Assembly: GCF_009498215.1 (NCBI RefSeq)
Contig: NZ_CP043498.1
Span: 682,001 to 746,000, forward strand
Reading direction: 5' to 3'
DNA from: Rhizobium grahamii
GTDB lineage: Bacteria; Pseudomonadota; Alphaproteobacteria; Rhizobiales; Rhizobiaceae
DNA: 64,000 nt
Position numbers and translations under genes: made by a program. Below, in pieces: positions 46,408 to 55,828 of this stretch (the stretch's first letter is position 1; every line of letters begins with the position of its first letter). Under the pieces are notes generated by a model. The model saw nothing but the letters and a program-made list of their open reading frames with translations, was not told the origin of the DNA and did not search any database.

Positions 46408-47154
46408 GTGAAAACCTTCTATCGAACAATCCTCGGAGTGGTGATTCCGGCTGTCGCGGTCGCATCCTATCTGGCATACGATCGCGCCATGGCTCCGTTC
46501 ACTCCTCCGACGCTTGCGGACTATCCGATACAGGGCATCGATGTCAGCCATCATCAGGGCGCGATAGACTGGCAGGCTCTGGCCCGCCAGCCGAAGGTCC
46601 GTTTCGCGATCATGAAGGCGACGGAGGGCGGCGACCACCGAGACAAGCGCTTTGCGGAAAACTGGAAGGCCGCGAAGGATGCAGGCATCGTGCGTGGCGC
46701 CTATCACTTCTTCACCTTCTGCCGCCCCGGCCGCGAGCAGGCGCGCAATCTGATCAAGACGGTGCCGGTGGAAACCGACGCACTGCCGATCGCCATAGAT
46801 CTCGAGTTTACCGGCAACTGCGGCAAGGTGCCGACATCAGATGAACTGAGTGCCGAGATCGGTGCTTTCTTTGCGGAATTGAACGGCGCCTATCCCGGCA
46901 AGCCGATCTTCTATCTGAACCAGCAGTTCTTCGAGCAGTATTTCAAGGGAAATGAAGCGCGCTTCCCGGATCACCATCTCTGGCTGCGCAGTATCGCGCA
47001 GGAGCCCCACCAGAACGATTGCCGCGATTGGTCGATCTGGCAGTTCGCCGACAATGGCACTCTGGATGGCATTCACGGCCCGGTCGATCTGAACGCGCTA
47101 TGCCCATCGGAAACAGGCTTGGCACATCTGTTCCCGGTTCTGACGGCCAACTGA
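46408..47154 (+). CDS. GH25-family lysozyme
   Basis: 248 residues from a GTG (GGAAG 9 nt upstream); a GTG 6 codons earlier is equally possible. One N-terminal membrane segment or signal anchor ([18 protein letters not shown]). The glycoside hydrolase 25 domain has Asp45 in [24 protein letters not shown], the catalytic DLE of AIDLEFTG (131-133) and SIWQFADNG. It should cleave the MurNAc-GlcNAc bond of peptidoglycan in the periplasm. The longer frame upstream reads through the intergenic repeat and is rejected. Confidence 0.9.
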   Translation: MKTFYRTILGVVIPAVAVASYLAYDRAMAPFTPPTLADYPIQGIDVSHHQGAIDWQALARQPKVRFAIMKATEGGDHRDKRFAENWKAAKDAGIVRGAYHFFTFCRPGREQARNLIKTVPVETDALPIAIDLEFTGNCGKVPTSDELSAEIGAFFAELNGAYPGKPIFYLNQQFFEQYFKGNEARFPDHHLWLRSIAQEPHQNDCRDWSIWQFADNGTLDGIHGPVDLNALCPSETGLAHLFPVLTAN

Positions 47155-47161
47155 CGCGTGC

Positions 47162-47902
47162 TTACTCCGGCAGGCGGTAGCCGACTAGCTTGTTCTCGCG
47201 CACGACGAACAGCTTGCCGGTCTCGGTCACATCAGGGCCAACCAGCGGCAGGATCGCCTTGGCGACTTCCGAAGGATGCGGCAGCGTCTCCGGGTTTTCG
47301 CCCGGAACAGCCTGAGCACGCATGGCGGTGCGGGTCGCGCCCGGGTCGACGCTGGTGATGCGCAGAGGAGTGCTCTGGCTTTCTCCGGCCCAGGTGCGGG
47401 CGAGCGCCTCGACCGCAGCCTTGGACGCGGAGTAGGGACCCCAGAACGGACGACACTTGTGGGCCGCAGCGGAGGAAAGGATCACGGCGCGACCGGCATC
47501 CGAGCGCGACAGCAGCGGATCGACCGAGCGGATCAGCCGCCACGTCGCGGTCACGTTGATGTTCATCACCTTCTCGAAGGTCTTTGCCTCGATGTGACCG
47601 ATCGGCGAGATCACGCCGAGCACGCCGGCATTGGCGACGAGAATGTCGAGCTTGGCCCAGCGCTCGAAGATCGAGGCGCCCAGCGCATCGATCGCGTCCA
47701 TGTCGGCAAGGTCGAAAGGAACGAGTGTCGAGGAGCCGCCGACCGCCTTGATCGCATCATCGAGATCCTCAAGACCGCCGACGGTGCGGGCGCAGGCAAT
47801 GACATGTGCCCCGGCCTTTGCGAGTTCCAGAGCGGTGAAATAACCGATGCCACGGGACGCGCCGGTGACGAGCGCGATCTTGCCTTCAAGGTTTATAGTC
47901 AT
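47162..47902 (-). CDS. Short-chain dehydrogenase/reductase
   Basis: 246 residues from the ATG after GGGGGACC. Classical SDR: cofactor motif TGASRGIG (about 13-20), NAGVLG, catalytic Ser in VILSSAAAH and YSASK with Tyr and Lys. Basic residues after the first strand suggest NADP(H). The substrate is unknown. It lies downstream of purF but beyond the purF terminator, so it probably has partial independence. Confidence 0.92.
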   Translation of the reverse strand: MTINLEGKIALVTGASRGIGYFTALELAKAGAHVIACARTVGGLEDLDDAIKAVGGSSTLVPFDLADMDAIDALGASIFERWAKLDILVANAGVLGVISPIGHIEAKTFEKVMNINVTATWRLIRSVDPLLSRSDAGRAVILSSAAAHKCRPFWGPYSASKAAVEALARTWAGESQSTPLRITSVDPGATRTAMRAQAVPGENPETLPHPSEVAKAILPLVGPDVTETGKLFVVRENKLVGYRLPE

Positions 47903-47924
47903 GGTCCCCCGGTTCCCCCGTAGC

Positions 47925-47956
47925 TGAAAAAGCAAGGGGCGCAATAAGCGCCCCTT
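47925..47956 (-). terminator. Rho-independent terminator of purF
   Basis: On the minus strand AAGGGGCGC and GCGCCCCTT (47948-47956 / 47934-47942) form a 9-bp stem around a 5-nt loop, followed by GCTTTTTC, 26 bp after the purF stop. Confidence 0.88.
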
Positions 47957-47981
47957 GGTCAAATGTCAAAGCCAATGGCTG

Positions 47982-49472
47982 TCAGCCGTTGGTCGCCAGC
48001 AGGGAAACCTTGCGGCCCATCGTCTCGCCTTCCTTGTCGAGGAGGCGGGTCGGGTAGTCGCCGGTGAAGTAGTGATCGGTAAACTGCGGGCGGGCGTCGT
48101 TGCGATCCTCGCCGCCGACGGCGCGATAAAGGCCGTTGATCGACAGGAATTCCAGCGAGTCCGCGCCGATATATTTGCACATGGCTTCGAGGCTGTCGTA
48201 CTGGTTGGCCAGCAGCTTCTCGCGATCGGGCGTGTCGATGCCGTAGAAATCAGGGTAGTAGATCATCGGGCTTGCGACGCGCAGGTGCACTTCCTTGGCG
48301 CCGGCATCGCGGATCATCTGTACGATCTTCAGCGAGGTGGTGCCGCGCACGACCGAATCGTCGACGAGCACGACGCGCTTGCCTTCGATCATCGCCCTGT
48401 TGGCGGAGTGCTTGAGCTTGACGCCGAATGCACGGATCTGCTGCGTCGGCTCGATGAAGGTGCGGCCGACATAGTGGTTGCGGATGATGCCGTATTCGAA
48501 CGGAATGCCGCTTTCCTGCGCGTAGCCGAGGGCTGCCGGCGTGCCGCCATCCGGAACAGGAACAACGACGTCGGCGTCGACGGGCGCTTCCTTGGCAAGG
48601 TTGATGCCCATGTTCTTGCGAGCAACATAGACGCTGCGGCCGCCGACGACCGAATCCGGACGGGCGAAATAGACGTATTCGAAGAGGCAGAGGCGCTCCG
48701 GCTGGCCATTGCCGGCCTTGCGGGCGTCGATCGAGATCGAACCGTCAGGCTGGATCTCGCAGATGATGACTTCGCCGTTCTCGACGTCGCGGATGAATTT
48801 CGCGCCGATGATGTCGAGTGCACAGGTTTCCGAAGCGAAGATCGGCTTGCCGTCGAGTTCGCCCATGACGAGGGGGCGGATGCCGGTGGGGTCGCGTGCC
48901 GCAATCAGCTTCGTGCGCGTCATGGCGAGCATCGAGTAGCCGCCTTCCATCTGGCGGATCGCATCGATGAAGCGGTCAGCGGTCGAGGTGTAGCGCGAGC
49001 GGGCGATGAGGTGGAGAACGACTTCCGTGTCGGAGGTCGACTGACAGATGGCGCCGCCGGCGATCAGCTGGCGACGAAGGGTTAGGCCATTGGTGAAGTT
49101 GCCGTTGTGGGCAATGGCGATGCCGCCGACTTCAAGCTCGGCGAAGAGCGGCTGCACGTTGCGGAGCGCGACTTCGCCTGTTGTGGAATAGCGATTGTGG
49201 CCGATCGAGATATTGCCCGGCAGGCGGGCGAGGGTCGTCGGATTGGTGTAGTGGTCGCCGACCAGGCCCATATGCCGCTCGGAGTGGAAGCGCAGTCCGT
49301 CGAAGGAGACGATACCGGCCGCTTCCTGTCCGCGATGCTGCAGGGCGTGCAGCCCGAGCGCCGTCAGGGTCGACGCATCGTCGTGGCCAAGGATACCGAA
49401 GACGCCGCACTCTTCGTGGAGCGTGTCTCCATCGAATTCGTCATTGAGCGTCAAGGAATGAGACTGGTTCAT
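47982..49472 (-). CDS. purF: Amidophosphoribosyltransferase
   Basis: 496 residues. Cys22 in LHEECGVFGI is the glutaminase nucleophile, exposed after removal of a short propeptide. The N-terminal Ntn domain contains HNRYSTTGEV and AHNGNFTNG; the C-terminal phosphoribosyl domain has RVVLVDDSVVRGTT, the PRPP-binding loop. It makes phosphoribosylamine from PRPP and glutamine, the first step of purine synthesis. Follows cvpA, the classical cvpA-purF pairing. Confidence 0.97.
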   Translation of the reverse strand: MNQSHSLTLNDEFDGDTLHEECGVFGILGHDDASTLTALGLHALQHRGQEAAGIVSFDGLRFHSERHMGLVGDHYTNPTTLARLPGNISIGHNRYSTTGEVALRNVQPLFAELEVGGIAIAHNGNFTNGLTLRRQLIAGGAICQSTSDTEVVLHLIARSRYTSTADRFIDAIRQMEGGYSMLAMTRTKLIAARDPTGIRPLVMGELDGKPIFASETCALDIIGAKFIRDVENGEVIICEIQPDGSISIDARKAGNGQPERLCLFEYVYFARPDSVVGGRSVYVARKNMGINLAKEAPVDADVVVPVPDGGTPAALGYAQESGIPFEYGIIRNHYVGRTFIEPTQQIRAFGVKLKHSANRAMIEGKRVVLVDDSVVRGTTSLKIVQMIRDAGAKEVHLRVASPMIYYPDFYGIDTPDREKLLANQYDSLEAMCKYIGADSLEFLSINGLYRAVGGEDRNDARPQFTDHYFTGDYPTRLLDKEGETMGRKVSLLATNG

Positions 49473-49642
49473 CGATGCGGGCCTTTGCTCTCACAAGAAT
49501 GGATCGGCTTCCATAGCATGACGCCGTGATCATGCGCTTTAAACGGCTGAGGCCCGGCGGAGCGGATGCCCGGCCGGACCTTTATTCCCGTTCCCGTCAA
49601 ATGGCAATTGCCAGGTGCCGGGTCAAGCTGTTGAACACTGCG

Positions 49643-50266
49643 TCAATTAGACGGCTGCTGTGTACCATTCGCAGGGGCGGGCGCTGCATCTTCGGCTGGC
49701 GCCTGATCTGAAGCGGGCGCGTTGCCAGTTTCCGCATTGTCTCCCTGCGGCCGCATTTTCTTTTCGACCGTAGCCCGCACCACCTGCGCAAGCTCTGCCG
49801 GTAGCACGGATTGCAACTTCACCACCATCGAGTCCAGGAACGGCTTCGACTTGGCGTTGTTGACCCAGGCCGGGCCGTGATCCGCCACGAGCCAGTTCCA
49901 GAAGGCGACGGCGACGACGAGAAGAAGTATGCCCCTAGCGGCGCCGAAGAGAAAGCCCAAAGTACGGTCCAGCGCACCGATCCGGCTGTCGATGATGAAG
50001 TCCGCGATCTTCATGGTGATGAAGGATATGACGATCAGCGCGACGAGGAAAACGACCGCTGCTGAGCCCACCGTCGCGATGCGATTGTCGTCCGTGTACT
50101 TCTCGGCATAAGGCAGGACGTATGGGTACAGATAGTATGCGGCGGCTGCGGAGCCGCCCCAGCTGGCGATTGAAAGAACTTCGCGGGAGAAGCCGCGCAC
50201 CATTGCAAGTACGGCGGAGAAAAGAACGACGCCGATGACAATACCGTCGAAAATCGTAATGGGCAT
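49643..50266 (-). CDS. cvpA: CvpA family membrane protein
   Basis: 207 residues. Four hydrophobic segments: IFDGIVIGVVLFSAVLAMVRG, SWGGSAAAAYYLYPYV, VGSAAVVFLVALIVISFITM and AARGILLLVVAVAFWNWLV. The FSREVLS and RTLGFLFGAARG motifs are family-typical. The C-terminal 40 residues are a disordered Ala/Pro tail. CvpA is linked to colicin V production and envelope stress tolerance; its biochemical role is unsettled. It lies 170 bp upstream of purF and 93 bp after radA. Confidence 0.93.
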   Translation of the reverse strand: MPITIFDGIVIGVVLFSAVLAMVRGFSREVLSIASWGGSAAAAYYLYPYVLPYAEKYTDDNRIATVGSAAVVFLVALIVISFITMKIADFIIDSRIGALDRTLGFLFGAARGILLLVVAVAFWNWLVADHGPAWVNNAKSKPFLDSMVVKLQSVLPAELAQVVRATVEKKMRPQGDNAETGNAPASDQAPAEDAAPAPANGTQQPSN

Positions 50267-50359
50267 ATAAATTCAACTCCAGGACCGCCGCTTATCTACG
50301 GCTTGGTCGCGCCTCATTGCGTGCTTCCTATAACATCACCGGTGCTGGCGATGAAAGGA

Positions 50360-51763
50360 TCAAACCTCTTCTTCCACACGTCGCAGTGCGCCTTTCGACC
50401 CGGCAATACGTGCAACCAGGTCCGGAAGGCTCTCGATCTCGCTCCAGCGGCCGCCGGAACCCTTTGGCAGATCGGCTGACGCCGAGGGAAGCAGCGCGGC
50501 AGAAAAGCCCAGCTTCTCGGCTTCTTTGAGGCGCTGGGATGTATGTGAAACCGGCCGGACGGCGCCCGACAGGCTGACTTCGCCGAAATAGACACAATCG
50601 GCGGGAAGGGCAATACCGGCGAGCGACGAAACCAGCGCCGAAGCGACCGCAAGATCGGCCGCAGGCTCGGTAATGCGATAGCCGCCAGCAATGTTCAGAT
50701 AGACGTCGTGCTGGCCGAGCCGCACGCCGCAATGGGCTTCGAGGACGGCAAGGATCATCGACAGGCGCGCTGAATCCCAGCCGACGACGGCACGGCGAGG
50801 GGTGCCGAGCGATGTCGGGGCAACGAGCGCCTGTACTTCGACGAGGATCGGACGCGTGCCCTCCATGCCGGCAAAGACGGCAGCTCCCGGCGATTTCTCG
50901 TTGCGCTCGCCAAGGAAAAGCTCCGAGGGATTGGCGACTTCGCGCAATCCCTTGTCGGACATCTCGAAAACACCGATCTCGTCCGTCGGCCCGAAGCGGT
51001 TCTTGACGGTGCGCAGGATGCGGTAGTGATGGCCGCGATCGCCTTCGAAATAGAGCACGGCATCGACCATGTGCTCGACCACGCGCGGTCCCGCGATCTG
51101 CCCGTCCTTGGTGACGTGTCCGACGAGAACCATGGCCGCCCCCGTCTGCTTGGCGAAGCGGATCATCGACTGCACGCCGGTACGGACCTGCGTGACGGTG
51201 CCTGGAGCGGAGTCGGCCAGTTCGCTCCAGAGCGTCTGGATGGAATCGATGATCACGAGATCCGGCCGTTTTCCCTCGGCCACCGTCGCCAGAATGTCCT
51301 CGACGTTTGTTTCCGCAGCGAGCAGCACGTCGGTATCGGCAGCCTGCAGGCGTTGCGCCCGCAGCCGCACCTGCGCGACCGCTTCTTCGCCCGAGACATA
51401 GATGATCCGATGGCCGCGACGCGAAAGCGCTGCTGCCCCCTGCATCAGCAGCGTCGATTTGCCGATGCCGGGGTCGCCGCCGATCAGCACAGCCGAGCCC
51501 CGCACGAAGCCGCCGCCGAGCGCCCGGTCGAGTTCCGAGATACCGGTGTGGATTCGGGGCGCTTCCTCGATTTCGCCCGACAGAGCGGTGAGCGTCACGG
51601 GCCGGCCCTTCTTAGGCGTCTTTGCAGGACCGCCGCCGATGCCGCCCATCAGGTCTTCTTCGACGATGGTGTTCCACTCGCCGCAATTGTCGCACTTGCC
51701 CGCCCAGCGGTTATGGACCGCGCCGCAGCTCTGGCAGATGAAGTTTGTTCTGGCCTTCGCCAT
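50360..51763 (-). CDS. radA: DNA repair protein RadA
   Basis: 467 residues. The N-terminal zinc finger has Cys10, Cys13, Cys24 and Cys27 (ICQSCG...KCDNCG). The RecA-like ATPase has Walker A GGDPGIGKSTLL and the RadA-specific KNRFG motif (VKNRFGPTDEIGVFEM). The C-terminal Lon-like domain spans AVVGWDSARLSMILAVLEAHCG to the end. It drives branch migration in homologous recombination. It is placed between alr and cvpA in a conserved order. Confidence 0.96.
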   Translation of the reverse strand: MAKARTNFICQSCGAVHNRWAGKCDNCGEWNTIVEEDLMGGIGGGPAKTPKKGRPVTLTALSGEIEEAPRIHTGISELDRALGGGFVRGSAVLIGGDPGIGKSTLLMQGAAALSRRGHRIIYVSGEEAVAQVRLRAQRLQAADTDVLLAAETNVEDILATVAEGKRPDLVIIDSIQTLWSELADSAPGTVTQVRTGVQSMIRFAKQTGAAMVLVGHVTKDGQIAGPRVVEHMVDAVLYFEGDRGHHYRILRTVKNRFGPTDEIGVFEMSDKGLREVANPSELFLGERNEKSPGAAVFAGMEGTRPILVEVQALVAPTSLGTPRRAVVGWDSARLSMILAVLEAHCGVRLGQHDVYLNIAGGYRITEPAADLAVASALVSSLAGIALPADCVYFGEVSLSGAVRPVSHTSQRLKEAEKLGFSAALLPSASADLPKGSGGRWSEIESLPDLVARIAGSKGALRRVEEEV

Positions 51764-51915
51764 CAGGTCATGCTTTCGGTTGGATGGTCGCCAGCGCGCC
51801 GCATCGAATCAGTTTGATTGTTCAGATAATCATTCCGGGCACCGATCAAAACTAATGATTTCCCTATCACCGGCTGCGGTGGCACCTGTTCTCCACTGTC
51901 TTGGAGGCCACGACG

Positions 51916-52551
51916 ATGCTGGATTATTCGCTCGCGCACTGGATTGCGTTCTTGACCGCGGCGGTTTTGCTCAACCTGTCGCCGGGTCCCGACATGGCTT
52001 TCATTCTTGGCCACACCATCAAGAGCGGCACGAAAACCGGCTTTGCCGCGCTCTTCGGCATCTGGACCGGCGCCTGCCTGCATGTCGCCATGGCAGCGCT
52101 CGGTCTCTCCGCCATCCTCGCCGCCTCGGCCCTGGCCTTTTCGATCGTGAAGTGGGTCGGCGCGGTCTATCTCGTCTGGCTCGGTATTCAGGCGCTTCGC
52201 TCGAAGGGAGACGGTGGCCTGATTAGCGCCGTGAAGGATGTCATGCCATGGAGTCGTATCTACCGGCAGGGCATTCTCGTGTCGCTGCTGAACCCCAAGG
52301 TCGCGATCTTCTTCCTCGCCTTCCTGCCGCAGTTCGTTGTCGACGGTGCCGGGCCGACCTGGCTTCAACTGGCCGTCCACGGCATCTTGATTATCGTCGT
52401 CGCAGCTTTCATCGAGCCGCCGCTAATCCTTGCGGGAGGGCGGCTCGCGGATTTCGTCAAGCGCCGGAAGAGTGTCGGCCTTTGGCTGGATCGCGGCCTC
52501 GGCGCGTTGCTGGTGGCTCTTGGCATGCGATTGGCCCTGACAACGCGCTGA
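51916..52551 (+). CDS. LysE/RhtB family amino acid exporter
   Basis: 211 residues from the ATG 8 nt after GGAGG. Six hydrophobic segments; the N-terminal LNLSPGPDMAFILGHTIKSGTKTGFAALFGIWTG and the central RQGILVSLLNPKVAIFFLAFLPQFV are typical of the RhtB (homoserine/threonine) branch. It probably exports an amino acid or derivative. It lies in antisense orientation between radA and alr, so it looks like an insertion into a conserved housekeeping order. Confidence 0.92.
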   Translation: MLDYSLAHWIAFLTAAVLLNLSPGPDMAFILGHTIKSGTKTGFAALFGIWTGACLHVAMAALGLSAILAASALAFSIVKWVGAVYLVWLGIQALRSKGDGGLISAVKDVMPWSRIYRQGILVSLLNPKVAIFFLAFLPQFVVDGAGPTWLQLAVHGILIIVVAAFIEPPLILAGGRLADFVKRRKSVGLWLDRGLGALLVALGMRLALTTR

Positions 52552-52556
52552 GCGCT

Positions 52557-53723
52557 TCACTCCTCCTCGAGGAGGTAGCGCCGCTCGTGCCGCAGGCCGA
52601 TTCCGGTCAGCATTTCGTAGCCGATCGTACCTGCCGAACGAGCGACGTCGTCGACCAGGATGTTCTTTCCGAACAACTCGACGTAATCCCCTGCACGCAC
52701 AGCGTTATCAGGAAGATCGGTGACGTCGAAGATCGTCAGATCCATGGTGATACGGCCCGCAACCGGCACCTTGCGTCCGGCCACGAAGCCCTGGCCACCC
52801 TGCGGTATCGTCTGGCGCAATGGGACACCGCCGCTCGACTGGCTTCGCATATATCCGTCGGCATAGCCCGCCGATACGATCGCCAGCCGGCTGTCGCGCG
52901 TCAACCTGAGGGCGCGGCCATAGCTGACCGATTCTCCTGCCTTGACGGTGCGAACCTGGATGATGCGGGCCTCTGCGGTTACCACCGGTCGCATCGGGTT
53001 CTTCATGCCGTTGACAGCCTCGCCACCGTAAATCGCGATGCCCGGACGGGTGAGATCGAAATGGTAGTCGCTGCCAAGGAAGATACCGGCGGATGCCGAA
53101 AGGCTTGAATCGATACCTTCATAGGCAGCGCTAACCTGCCGGAAAGACTCAAGCTGTTGCTTGTTCATTGCGGACGAATGGTCGTCGCCGCAAGCAAGAT
53201 GGCTCATGACCAGCACCGGCGCGAAACTCGCCGGCCGCGACACGTCGTCGGCGAGCGCGATCGCTTCGTCCATCGAAAGGCCGAGACGGTTGAAGCCGGT
53301 ATCGACATGCAGGGCGCAGGGGTAATCGCCGTACTCGGCAAGGACGGCCATCCAGAAGGCGAGCTGTTCTTCCGACGAGATGACGGGCACAAGGTCGTTT
53401 TCGAAGAAGCGGCGCTCCGTTCCGGGCCAGATTCCACTCAGCACGAAGATGCGCGCTTCCGGCGCATAGGACCGCAGCGTCACGCCTTCGGCGACTGTCG
53501 CGACGAAGAAATCGCGGGCACCGGCCATGTAAAGCGCCTGACCGGCATCCTCGATGCCGGTACCGTAGGCGTCGGCCTTCACCACGGCGGCTGTGCGCGC
53601 CTTGCCGGAGCGTCGGGCCATGTCCTTCCAGTTATCGGTCAAGGCCGTCAGGTCGACGGTCAGCCGCAACCCAGCGGTCTCAAACGGGTCTTCGTCTTCT
53701 AAAATATCAACAAAATCAGTCAT
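52557..53723 (-). CDS. alr: Alanine racemase
   Basis: 388 residues. The PLP-binding Lys49 is in AVVKADAYGTG; the second catalytic Tyr and its surroundings are in GYADGYMRSQSS; MSHLACGDDHSS and RPGIAIYGGEAVNG are family motifs. It interconverts L- and D-alanine for peptidoglycan. Located between dnaB and radA on the same strand, but separated from dnaB by the araC-azlCD module. Confidence 0.95.
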   Translation of the reverse strand: MTDFVDILEDEDPFETAGLRLTVDLTALTDNWKDMARRSGKARTAAVVKADAYGTGIEDAGQALYMAGARDFFVATVAEGVTLRSYAPEARIFVLSGIWPGTERRFFENDLVPVISSEEQLAFWMAVLAEYGDYPCALHVDTGFNRLGLSMDEAIALADDVSRPASFAPVLVMSHLACGDDHSSAMNKQQLESFRQVSAAYEGIDSSLSASAGIFLGSDYHFDLTRPGIAIYGGEAVNGMKNPMRPVVTAEARIIQVRTVKAGESVSYGRALRLTRDSRLAIVSAGYADGYMRSQSSGGVPLRQTIPQGGQGFVAGRKVPVAGRITMDLTIFDVTDLPDNAVRAGDYVELFGKNILVDDVARSAGTIGYEMLTGIGLRHERRYLLEEE

Positions 53724-53816
53724 CGTTCTTCACAAAAGGCGGAGGAGGCTTGCGACACCGCAGTGTAGAGATCAATAAGGCAAAGTGAAAGCGCGCCACG
53801 CAGATATCCGTGCCGC

Positions 53817-53836
53817 GATCACTTTTGTTCAAGACG
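53817..53836 (+). promoter_or_regulatory. Operator-like repeat upstream of the AraC-type regulator gene
   Basis: GATCACTTTTGTTCAAGACG, 29 bp before the araC-like start. The same 20 bases with one change occur at 54722-54741 in front of azlC. The likely meaning is autoregulation plus control of azlCD by the encoded regulator. Confidence 0.55.
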
Positions 53837-53865
53837 TCGGGCGGCGGTGGCCGTAGTTTGGTTCG

Positions 53866-54723
53866 ATGGAAAATGTCTCGCAGAAAGAGGCGGCGGATGC
53901 GATGCCGCTCGCAGGCACGGAACGGGCGCGCTTCTGGCGCGATCGCCGGTTCCGCAACATGGAGTGCCTGAGCGCGAGCTTCCTGACCCATGAATATGCA
54001 CCCCACGCCCATGACACCTTCTCGATCGGCGCTATCGAAAGCGGCACGCAGATCGCGACGATGAAGGGCGTTCGGGAGGAGACCGGTGCCGGCGACCTCT
54101 ATCTGATCGATCCGGGCGTCGTGCATGACGGTGTCCCGGGCGGCGAGGGGTACCGCTACCGGATGATCTATCCGGATGAAAAGCTGTTCGTCGACATCCT
54201 GGAGGATGTCACCGGCAAGGCGTTCAACGCCACCCCGTCGTTCCCGAAGGAACTGTTGAGCGACCCCAGGATGGCGGCGTCTTTCCACGCGGCCCACCGT
54301 GTGCTGGAAAGTGGCGCGGGCGCGCTCGAATCCGAGGAAGGCATGTTTCGCGTGCTTGCCGCCATCTTCGAACGCTACGGCAGCACAGCCGTCGTTCCCG
54401 TCGATACGAAGGAGCGCACGGCGGTCGGTCGGGCACGCGACTATCTGACCGACAATTTCGACTGCGACATCGGGCTCGACGAAGTGGCTGACGTTGCCGG
54501 CCTCAGCCGGGCGCATCTCATCCGGGCGTTTCGTCGCGAATATCACATCACGCCGCACGCGTTCCTGACCGACAAGCGGGTACGTGAAGCACGCAAGCTG
54601 CTCAGGGCCGGCAATGCGCCCGCCGATGTGGCGCTCCAGTGCGGTTTCGCCGACCAGGCGCACTTCACCCGCCACTTCAAGGCACGCACCGGCGTCACCC
54701 CCGGCCAATATCGCGCCCGCTGA
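53866..54723 (+). CDS. AraC family transcriptional regulator of azlCD
   Basis: 285 residues. The N-terminal cupin-type ligand domain includes HEYAPHAHDTFSIGAIESGTQ and LYLIDPGVVHDG. The C-terminal AraC double helix-turn-helix spans IGLDEVADVAGLSRAHLIRAFRREYHITPHAFL and APADVALQCGFADQAHFTRHFKARTGVTPGQYR. It is followed by the azlC-azlD pair, and identical operator-like repeats precede both transcription units, so it probably senses an amino acid and switches on the exporter. Confidence 0.92.
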   Translation: MENVSQKEAADAMPLAGTERARFWRDRRFRNMECLSASFLTHEYAPHAHDTFSIGAIESGTQIATMKGVREETGAGDLYLIDPGVVHDGVPGGEGYRYRMIYPDEKLFVDILEDVTGKAFNATPSFPKELLSDPRMAASFHAAHRVLESGAGALESEEGMFRVLAAIFERYGSTAVVPVDTKERTAVGRARDYLTDNFDCDIGLDEVADVAGLSRAHLIRAFRREYHITPHAFLTDKRVREARKLLRAGNAPADVALQCGFADQAHFTRHFKARTGVTPGQYRAR

Positions 54724-54741
54724 TCACTTTCGTTCAAGACG
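54722..54741 (+). promoter_or_regulatory. Operator-like repeat upstream of azlC
   Basis: GATCACTTTCGTTCAAGACG, beginning within the stop codon of the regulator gene, 53 bp before azlC. It matches 53817-53836 at 19 of 20 positions; GGTxGCCGTA also follows in both places at different distances. Confidence 0.55.
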
Positions 54742-54794
54742 GTCGCCGTACCCCGGCTTAACACCTCCGGACTTTGGCAATTCTGGAGGCTTCA

Positions 54795-55499
54795 ATGCTC
54801 ACTCAAAGGCGACCCATCGGCGATTTTCTCGCCGGAGCACGGGCTATCCTGCCGCTCGTCGTCGCCGTGATCCCGATCGGCCTCGTCTTCGGCGCGGTGT
54901 CGGCGACGAAAGGCCTGTCGGCGCTGGAGGCGACCTTGATGAGTGCGTTTGTCTTCGCCGGCGGTTCGCAGTTTGTCGCCATGGACATCTGGACCCATCC
55001 CGCAAGCTGGGCGGGGGTCGGCTTTGCCGCTCTGCTCGTCAATATCAGGCATGTGCTGATGAGCGCGTCGATCGGCACGAAGATGCAGGCCTTCCCGGGT
55101 ATGCGTAAATATGCGGCGATGCTGTTCCTGTCGGACGAGATCTGGGCGATCTCCGAGTTTCGAGCCGGTGTCGCGCGGTTGACGCCTTGGTGGTTCGCGG
55201 GCGTCGCAGCGCCGTTCTACGCCACCTGGGTTGGCTCGACGCTTGCAGGCGCCTCGCTAGGCGCTCTGCTTGGCAATCCTGCCGCGATCGGGCTGGACTT
55301 TGCTTTCCCGGCGGTTTTCGTGGTGCTGGCCATGGGTTTCTGGAAGGGCCGTGAAACAGGTTCGGTCCTAGCTGCCAGCGCATTTGCTGCCGTCCTGGTT
55401 CACCACTTCGTTCCAGGTGTCTGGTACATCGCCGCCGGCGCTCTGGCAGGGCTTGCTGCCGCTCTTTGGTCGGGCAAGACCCGCGAGGTCACGGCATGA
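54795..55499 (+). CDS. azlC: AzlC family branched-chain amino acid exporter, large subunit
   Basis: 234 residues from the ATG after GGAGG. Multi-pass protein with the AzlC motifs LVVAVIPIGLVFGAVSATKGLSALEATLMSAFVFAGGSQFVAMDIW and LLVNIRHVLMSASI, then DEIWAIS. With AzlD it exports branched-chain amino acids or analogues. Coupled to azlD by a 4-bp overlap. Confidence 0.94.
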   Translation: MLTQRRPIGDFLAGARAILPLVVAVIPIGLVFGAVSATKGLSALEATLMSAFVFAGGSQFVAMDIWTHPASWAGVGFAALLVNIRHVLMSASIGTKMQAFPGMRKYAAMLFLSDEIWAISEFRAGVARLTPWWFAGVAAPFYATWVGSTLAGASLGALLGNPAAIGLDFAFPAVFVVLAMGFWKGRETGSVLAASAFAAVLVHHFVPGVWYIAAGALAGLAAALWSGKTREVTA

Positions 55500-55798
55500 G
55501 CTTGGATGTTCACACGCTTCTCGCGATCCTCGCAATGGCGGCGGCAACGATCGCGACCCGCATGGGCGGCCTCGTGCTTATCCGTCATGTCGAGGTTTCG
55601 GAGCAGGGCCGAACGGCAATCGAAGCGATACCGCCGGCCGTGCTGATGGCCGTGATCGCGCCGACCGCGTTTGCGACCGGCTGGGCGGAGACGATTGCTT
55701 GCATCGTCACCGCGCTTGCCGCAAGGCGTCTGCCCATGCTCGCAAGCGTTGCCGTCGGTGTCGCGACGGTTGCCATTCTACGAGCTGCAGAGCTCTAG
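55496..55798 (+). CDS. azlD: AzlD family branched-chain amino acid exporter, small subunit
   Basis: 100 residues starting in ATGA overlap with azlC. Three to four hydrophobic segments; ATRMGGLVLIRHVEVSEQGRTAIEAIPPAVLMAVIAPTAFA is the AzlD core. It acts with AzlC as a two-component exporter. It converges with dnaB 30 bp away, across an imperfect hairpin at 55811-55833. Confidence 0.92.
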   Translation: MSLDVHTLLAILAMAAATIATRMGGLVLIRHVEVSEQGRTAIEAIPPAVLMAVIAPTAFATGWAETIACIVTALAARRLPMLASVAVGVATVAILRAAEL

Positions 55799-55828
55799 TT
55801 CAGCCTCGCTACTGATGCGACGGTCGCG

